Below, one piece after another: positions 58,836 through 64,000 of a stretch of 64,000 bases of DNA. The position numbers and the translations under genes are program-made. The notes below the pieces were generated by a model. It ran no database searches, was not told where the DNA came from, and saw nothing but the letters and a program-made list of their open reading frames with translations. Positions within the stretch are counted from its first letter, which is position 1; every line of letters begins with the position of its first letter. Source of the stretch: Delphinapterus leucas (Eukaryota > Chordata > Mammalia > Artiodactyla > Monodontidae); NCBI RefSeq assembly GCF_002288925.2, contig NW_022098001.1:3154660-3218659 (forward strand). Direction: 5' to 3'.

Positions 58836-59490
58836 GCCTGTGAAGTATAAGAATGGTTTTAAAGAGGCATCATCCCAGTGCACCTGTCAGTGCCCTTAAG
58901 AGAGCACCCTGCTTAGCCCCTGGGCTCACAAGTCCCTGGTGACCCTGCCCAGGAGCTTCAGGAGAGAATGGATCTTAGCATACCTGGGGATCTTAGGGTC
59001 TGCACGCTAGATTGCTGATCTAAGGCACTTACTCATTCATAAGGGCAGCACTGGGAGTCTGGTTCTGAGTGTTTAACCCCACAGGACCTCTGGGAAGGGA
59101 GTTATTTTGGATTTGCTGCTACTCCTAATAGGTAAGGAGAACATTGTCAAACCCATTTTCCCATGATGGATTGGAACCCAGCAGTAACAACCCTGAAACG
59201 TTGAGGCAAGGGCCACCCCAGTTACAATAATAAAACTGCTTGAGTAGATAGATGGTTTCTGTCTTGTTCAGAGAGGCCAATAGCACCTTGTACACCAGGT
59301 GTTAATACTTACTGAACAAAAGTTATACAGTTAAGATTTTGGTAATTGATGTTTTACTGTCCTTGATATGCAATTCATCTTGAATTTTTTGATAATATAG
59401 AGTATAGATGACAACCTTTATATAATAAGACATCAAGTTCTCTGGATGACTCTAAAACTTTATTTATATACATTTAATAAAAAAAGTATG

Positions 59491-59531
<41 letters not shown>

Positions 59532-59690
59532 AAGCATGCTAGATATAGAATAAGAGTGATGAAAAGCCGCAGCCCCTGTGCCTAAGAAACTGAAAAAATA
59601 TATTTAGAGAGAGCTTTACCAAATTCATGTATGTAACTTCTATTCATTCAGAAAAAAAAAAAAAGCATCTTGCTGTCTAGTCAACACCTG
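58836..59690. other. No gene recognised
   Basis: Unassigned sequence with no repeat family recognised. It contains the (TA)n listed separately. Confidence 0.4.
59494..59529. repeat. (TA)n microsatellite
   Basis: About 18 uninterrupted TA units. Likely length-polymorphic. Confidence 0.95.
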
Positions 59691-59783
59691 GCTAAATACT
59701 GGATACAGTCCAGCCCTTGACGTAGCCATTGAACAAGAAAAAATTTACTATATAACTATAAATTCTGATGAGCACCATGAAGA

Positions 59784-59829
59784 AAACAAGTAAGGTAGAA
59801 ATTAACAAACAAGTAAGGTAGAAATTAAC
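59784..59829. repeat. Perfect 23-bp tandem duplication
   Basis: Two identical adjacent 23-bp units (59784-59806 and 59807-59829), each starting AAACAAGTAAGG. Confidence 0.97.
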
Positions 59830-59899
59830 TCACTCAGTTAGATTGGTGAGGGAAGATCTTCATGAAAAAGTGAGGTTTTAGCTGAGACCTGAAGGTCAA

Positions 59900-59941
59900 G
59901 ATGTAATCATTTATGAAGATGATGTAATCATTTATGAGAAA
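59900..59941. repeat. 21-bp tandem duplication
   Basis: Two adjacent units of period 21, starting GATGTAATCATTTATGA, identical over the first 17 bases. Confidence 0.95.
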
Positions 59942-60271
59942 GTTGGTCCAGACAGAGGGACCAGTGTGTTGAAGCCTCTAAGGTAACACATACCTTTTAG
60001 ACAGATCAGGCAAGATGATATTAGAGCATGAAATATTACAGTGATAGTAGTAGCAGGACAGATGAAGAGAAGTCAATTGATTTGAAATATGTTTCGAGAT
60101 ATATCTTGCATAATTCAGCGGTGGGATAATTAGAAGGAACTGGAAAGAGGATAATCAAAATGACCAATACTTACCACTTGAGCAGCTGAGTGGTACCATT
60201 TACTGAATGAGTAGCTTAAGTAAGAACAAATTGAGATTGGGGTGAGGACCAAAGAGCTCCTTTGTGACATA

Positions 60272-60305
60272 ACTTGATCACATTAAATACTTGATCACAT
60301 TAAAT
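60272..60305. repeat. Perfect 17-bp tandem duplication
   Basis: ACTTGATCACATTAAAT occurs twice without a spacer (60272-60288 and 60289-60305). Confidence 0.97.
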
Positions 60306-60369
60306 GCTCAATCTTTTTCAATATTAAAGCAAAAAAATTAAATATTACATTCAAAGACTTTGAATGTTT

Positions 60370-60720
60370 TCTTTTCAGCAGGTATCTACTGCAATGAGCT
60401 GAAAATACAACGATGGATATAAATACAAAAAGTTCCTGCTCTCCTGGAACTTACAATCAGGTGAGAAAGACAGACACTCAGCATGCAAACAGATGTGATG
60501 AAGCTCATGTGATATGGTTATGTGGGCATATGCGGTGGCGAATGGATCTTAGCAAGCCTAGAACGAACTGGGGAAGTCCTTTCTGGGGAACTGATATTTA
60601 AAACCAGGTTGTGAAAGATAAGTAGGCATTTGCTGGGTGAAGAGCTGAAAGCTCAGGAGACTGTCCAAGAAGAGGGAACAGCCCAGGTCTATTGGTATAG
60701 GTTCTCTGGTATATTTGTCA
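60370..60720 (+). repeat. L2-like ancient repeat, copy B
   Basis: TTCCTGCTCTCCTGGAACTT followed by TGAAAGATAAGTAGGCATTT and AGAAGAGGGAACAGCCCAGG is the same type as copy A, in the same orientation, decayed. Confidence 0.5.
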
Positions 60721-61569
60721 AAGTGGACAATATTTGTTAATTCAGAGGAAGAATGTACAGGAGTAAATGGGGAGTTCAGGTTTGATGGGCGATTGATAGA
60801 GAAAGAGGTACTGAGACACTGAATACAGGGAAAAAAGCAAGAAATTGCTAGTCATAGCTGGGTAAGGAAAGGAGTGGAAGTACATTTGAGCCTGATGGGA
60901 CATTAATTTTTACTGAAAACCTTTGTGTAAGAATTAGGTAGCCTTTTTTATTCCTGTCATCAGGCTAATGTTTTATACTTAATCCCTCTCTACCTCTGAA
61001 AGCATAACAATGCATTTTAATTCTTTACAAAATTGCTGTCAGTAGGGCATTTGGGTTATTCTTCTTAGGGTACACATTTTGTTTCTTTTCACCCAGAGTT
61101 GATATTTCCTTGGGGGGAAAAATGGAGCAGGTTTTATGAGAACTAAAGTAAGTATGTCACAAAACAACAACTACTACACCTTTCCCCAAAAAAACTTCTA
61201 CAGAAATTTTGAACTCAGAACATTTCTGATTTTCTTTTTCTGTCCATAACACTGGGTATGCATTAGAGTAAGAAAAAGATTGCAAAAGGCAAAGGCATTC
61301 TTTCACTTAAGAGCACAATTTATGGGAAAGAAAGATTAAAATATTTATTGTTTTTCTAAAAGCTTTACCAAATGATGGGAAGTCAACATGATTAATAATC
61401 ATGTTTTTACCACTGTGACACTGGATTATCAAAATAGTTGTACACTTTCAGAAATCGCTGTTTTTAATGTATTTTTATGACACATAAATGGCCCCATGAT
61501 CTAATGGAACATACAGTTATATGGAAGCTGAATTATATTAGCACAGCTAAATGCAGCTGATAGAGGTAA
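60721..61569. other. No feature recognised
   Basis: Unassigned AT-rich sequence without a gene signal. Confidence 0.45.
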
Positions 61570-61850
61570 TGCATAGAAATCTTGAGCCCAGTGCTTCCTT
61601 CTCTTTGAAACCATCCTATCTTCCTTGGAAGACCTGCTTACTTTCTGAACTCAGTCCTTCAATACAGCAGTTGTAATTGATTCTAATTACTGTTCACATG
61701 CCTGACTCCTTCACTAAACTGAGTGACTCAAAGGCAGGGAACGTTTATTATTTATCTTTCTAACCACAGGATTTTAGATGCTCAAAAATATATTTCTGCA
61801 GGAATAAATATGAGTGAAGCTATTATGACATACTATTGAGGTTATCAAAG
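61570..61850 (-). mobile_element. Possible L2 LINE 3' fragment
   Basis: CTGAACTCAGTCCTTCAAT, TGACTCAAAGGCAGGGAACG and GATGCTCAAAAATATATTTC follow the antisense L2 'residue/growth' tail (GAGGGCAGGGAC, then GCTCAATAAATATTT). Low-resolution assignment. Confidence 0.45.
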
Positions 61851-62044
61851 ATTGGGCCTTTGTCTTAAGAACATGCATACAACTTTAAAGGGGATGTTCA
61901 TTTAGAAAGACACCCTCCCACCCGGCCCGGCAACTAAGCCAACACCCAAAAACCCCTCTTGGCCACTTTGACACCTAGTTCTTGTAAATGTTTCCCTTCC
62001 TTCCATGTAGTCACTCTCATAATCTAGTGAGTGTAAGAAACACA

Positions 62045-62108
62045 GCCATGTTTAAACATCTGGGATTCATCAGGCTGCCATGTTTAAACATCTGGGATTC
62101 ATCAGGCT
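62045..62108. repeat. Perfect 32-bp tandem duplication
   Basis: Two identical adjacent 32-bp units (62045-62076 and 62077-62108), each beginning GCCATGTTTAAACATC. The sequence GTTTAAAC inside is itself palindromic. Confidence 0.97.
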
Positions 62109-62446
62109 GGTTCTCTCAATCAAAGTTAGGAAATCAGCTCCAGATGTTGCCTAACTAAAGTTACATAAGCCTTGTTCATATTTTTAAGTACAATCAGAGT
62201 TAAGTTCCCATTTCTTGAAAGTAGCTTAATTTGTATAGGTAGGAGTTAGACTCTGCTCTATTTTTTTAAAAATTAACTCTCAACTTAAATACAGAGATAA
62301 GGCTGATAGATCTCTCTAGAAGTGAATGAGTATCAATGAGAATTCAAGATACATATTTTGAAATCATACATTTAACCATATTAGCTCAAAGATGCCATGA
62401 GAAGGAAAGAAAAAATAATACTGTCCAAGTGCCCACTATGTGCTTG

Positions 62447-63010
62447 TGTAGGGGAGGGAAAATAATTTTCCCTCTGCCCTTCTAGGTTTTTGGCTGAGAC
62501 ATCCCTGTAATGAAAGACAGATTAATAGGAGAAAAATAGAAGTTGAATAACATGTACACCTGGGAGAGACCCATGGAAATCTGAGTATACATGGAAGATA
62601 TACCTAGGAAATACCCGGAAACACTGAGTAACTCCCCAAAATGGCCTAAGTCACCACCTTCAATACCATCTCCAGTTAAAGACAAAAGAAGATGTTGGGA
62701 GTAGGGCAAAGAAGCCAGTTATGTGGTTACCAGGCAAAGCACAGTAAACAAGGGTATGGTTATCATGTGAATTTAAGTTGTTACCTTCTCCATTGACCAG
62801 AATTTCTAGAGATTTAGTCATTCTTCTCTTCCTGGTACAGAGGAAGAGACTTCCCTTATAAAAGAAGGTTTACCTTATTAATGTGAACGTCTCTTACAAA
62901 AGCATAACTTCTACTGGTTTTCAGAGCTTCTCCTGTGTCTGCTGTTTCTTAAAAGTAACCAGCTCAAGAAAATCCATATGCCAAAGAGGCATATTCTGTT
63001 CACCTCCAGC
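62447..63010 (+). mobile_element. Older LTR-like element, copy 3
   Basis: Starts TGTAGGGGAGGGAAAATAAT and contains GACATCCCTGTAATGAAAG, CAGATTAATAGGAGAAAAAT, AATACCATCTCCAG, AAATCCATATGCCAAAGAGG and GCATATTCTGTTCACC. It is the most continuous of the three copies. The 3' end is unclear beyond about 63010. Confidence 0.65.
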
Positions 63011-63914
63011 CCAGCTGTTGAAATTTCTCCAAGGAATTTCATAGTATAGAAGTTGAGTTGAAAGACTTCTCCATATCTATCTCATTGAACCAGTATTAGT
63101 CTTGAAATAGGTCAGTTCAGTTAAACAGTTGTGTCTCATTTCAGGAGGCAGTCTTACAGGTGGGCTCCCAAAGTTAGACCTATATGGTGCAAGCAATTAG
63201 GTATTTAATAAAGATATCCTGAGGTTCCTGCACCTGCAGGTTTACCCAACTGGTAAGAAAACTTTGTCCTTTTAGCAGATGAAAGAAAATTAAGTTTTAC
63301 ATACGTATAATATTGATATTAAAGCTTATTTTAAAAATCCTTGTAACAATTCAATTTTATCCAGCTTAACAACACAAGATTCTCTCTTCAGAACTTTTAA
63401 TATCCATTTAGATTGTTATTTATTCTCATCATCTTTTCCATTCTGAAGTAGCTGGTTGTTCTTGAAGACAAAATTCTTTCATTTCCCTTAACAAAAATGC
63501 ATCTCCATATCTCGTTACCCAATAACATACCCTACTTTCCTTGCATACAAAGATGGAATAGTTTCTCCTACTATTGCTAGTAGTTTTAATTACATTAGAA
63601 CTCTTAACCTGTAGAAACCTTAATTTCTAGTGAAAACTCAGAAGTAAGCAATTGTGAGTGACCTGTTACAACAGTGTTCTTTAGATTGGTCAATTTATGA
63701 ATACATTTCATAATTTCTAGAAGTATATGCCTTTTTATAGTACAGTTTTTCAATGTGGCATGAGACATGTTTACTAATAGACCCAAACATGTTTGGTTTA
63801 TCTACTTTTTTTTATTACAGAGGTACTAATGTTAAATTTTCTTATTTAGAAATGATGTAGATTTCAATGAATTTATATCCTTTAATTTAGCAAAATTTTA
63901 AGTTTCAAGTTACT
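63011..63914. other. No feature recognised
   Basis: Could include the rest of LTR copy 3 to about 63250 (GTATTTAATAAAGATATCC at 63203-63221 contains an AATAAA), but homology is not visible. No gene signal. Confidence 0.35.
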
Positions 63915-63956
63915 AAAAAGATTTTGGAAGCTTTAAAAAAGATTTTGGAAGCTTTA
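63915..63956. repeat. Perfect 21-bp tandem duplication
   Basis: Two identical adjacent 21-bp units (63915-63935 and 63936-63956), each containing AAGATTTTGGAAGCTTTA. A partial third unit (AAAAGATTTTAAAGG) follows. Confidence 0.97.
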
Positions 63957-64000
63957 AAAGATTTTAAAGGAGACATATCTTATAAAACCTCATCATTGTT

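Larger units (their letters stand above)
59695..60080 (+). repeat. L2-like ancient repeat, copy A
   Basis: GGTGAGGGAAGATCTTCATG, then TAGCTGAGACCTGAAGGTCA and CAGACAGAGGGACCAGTGTG follow the common mammalian 'GACATTTGAGCTGAGACCTG / GCAGAGGGAACAGC' repeat. Classified here as L2-like with reservation. Two short tandem duplications lie inside it. Confidence 0.5.

Noticed and set aside
59784..63956. CRISPR-like repeats
   Set aside because: The repeats are direct tandem pairs without spacers and with unrelated units, in a mammalian context. They are not a CRISPR array.

Overview
This window reads as vertebrate nuclear DNA, and within that as a cetacean or close cetartiodactyl relative. The main evidence is at least six tRNA-derived SINEs of the CHR type, which have the characteristic GGCTTCCCTGGTGGCGCAG head and are typical of whales, hippos and ruminants; the CHR-2 form seen here is typical of toothed whales. 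The L1 3' ends are also of the cetartiodactyl type, and ancient MIR, L2, MER5 and Tigger repeats form the background. I see no bacterial or phage gene, no CRISPR array and no rRNA or functional tRNA gene. I also cannot demonstrate an intact cellular protein-coding gene. The window behaves like an AT-rich intergenic or intronic region built largely from transposable elements of different ages.

Layout, left half. 0-5.6 kb holds an L1 tail, then the 5' half of an old minus-strand L1 split by a second L1 (2263-4542). 5.6-15 kb is mostly non-repetitive sequence with an L2, a MER5-type hAT element, a short L1 3' end with target-site duplications (TSDs), a MIR and two striking inverted repeats. 15.0-23.9 kb holds a CHR-2 SINE and a nearly full-length old L1 on the minus strand, itself invaded by a younger L1 (19294-20807) and a CHR SINE (20980-21146). 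24-38.6 kb is sparse: SINEs, MIRs, L2s, a palindromic ancient repeat, an old L1, and a small segment at 35.4-36.1 kb with exon-like features on both strands but no assigned identity.

Layout, right half. 38.6-48.1 kb is one full-length old L1 bounded by an 11-bp direct repeat and broken up by a Tigger-type miniature element and two L1 fragments. 48.2-54.2 kb is a CHR-2 SINE, MIRs, L2-like sequence and unassigned DNA. 54.2-58.8 kb is a layered retroviral locus. A minus-strand class I (gammaretrovirus-like) endogenous retrovirus has lost its 5' LTR, gag and the middle of pol, but keeps partial RT, an integrase core with frame damage, an env scrap, a polypurine tract and a 3' LTR. It sits inside an older LTR-like element, next to an inverted copy of that same older element. 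A third copy lies at 62.4-63.0 kb. The final 4 kb contain an unusual cluster of short perfect tandem duplications.

The elements do not work together as a system; the readable story is insertion chronology. Old L1M elements came first, were hit by Tigger, retroviral and further L1 insertions, and were finally decorated with cetacean-lineage SINEs. Repeat family names come from recognition by eye and were not checked against a library. Boundaries are approximate unless a target-site duplication is given.
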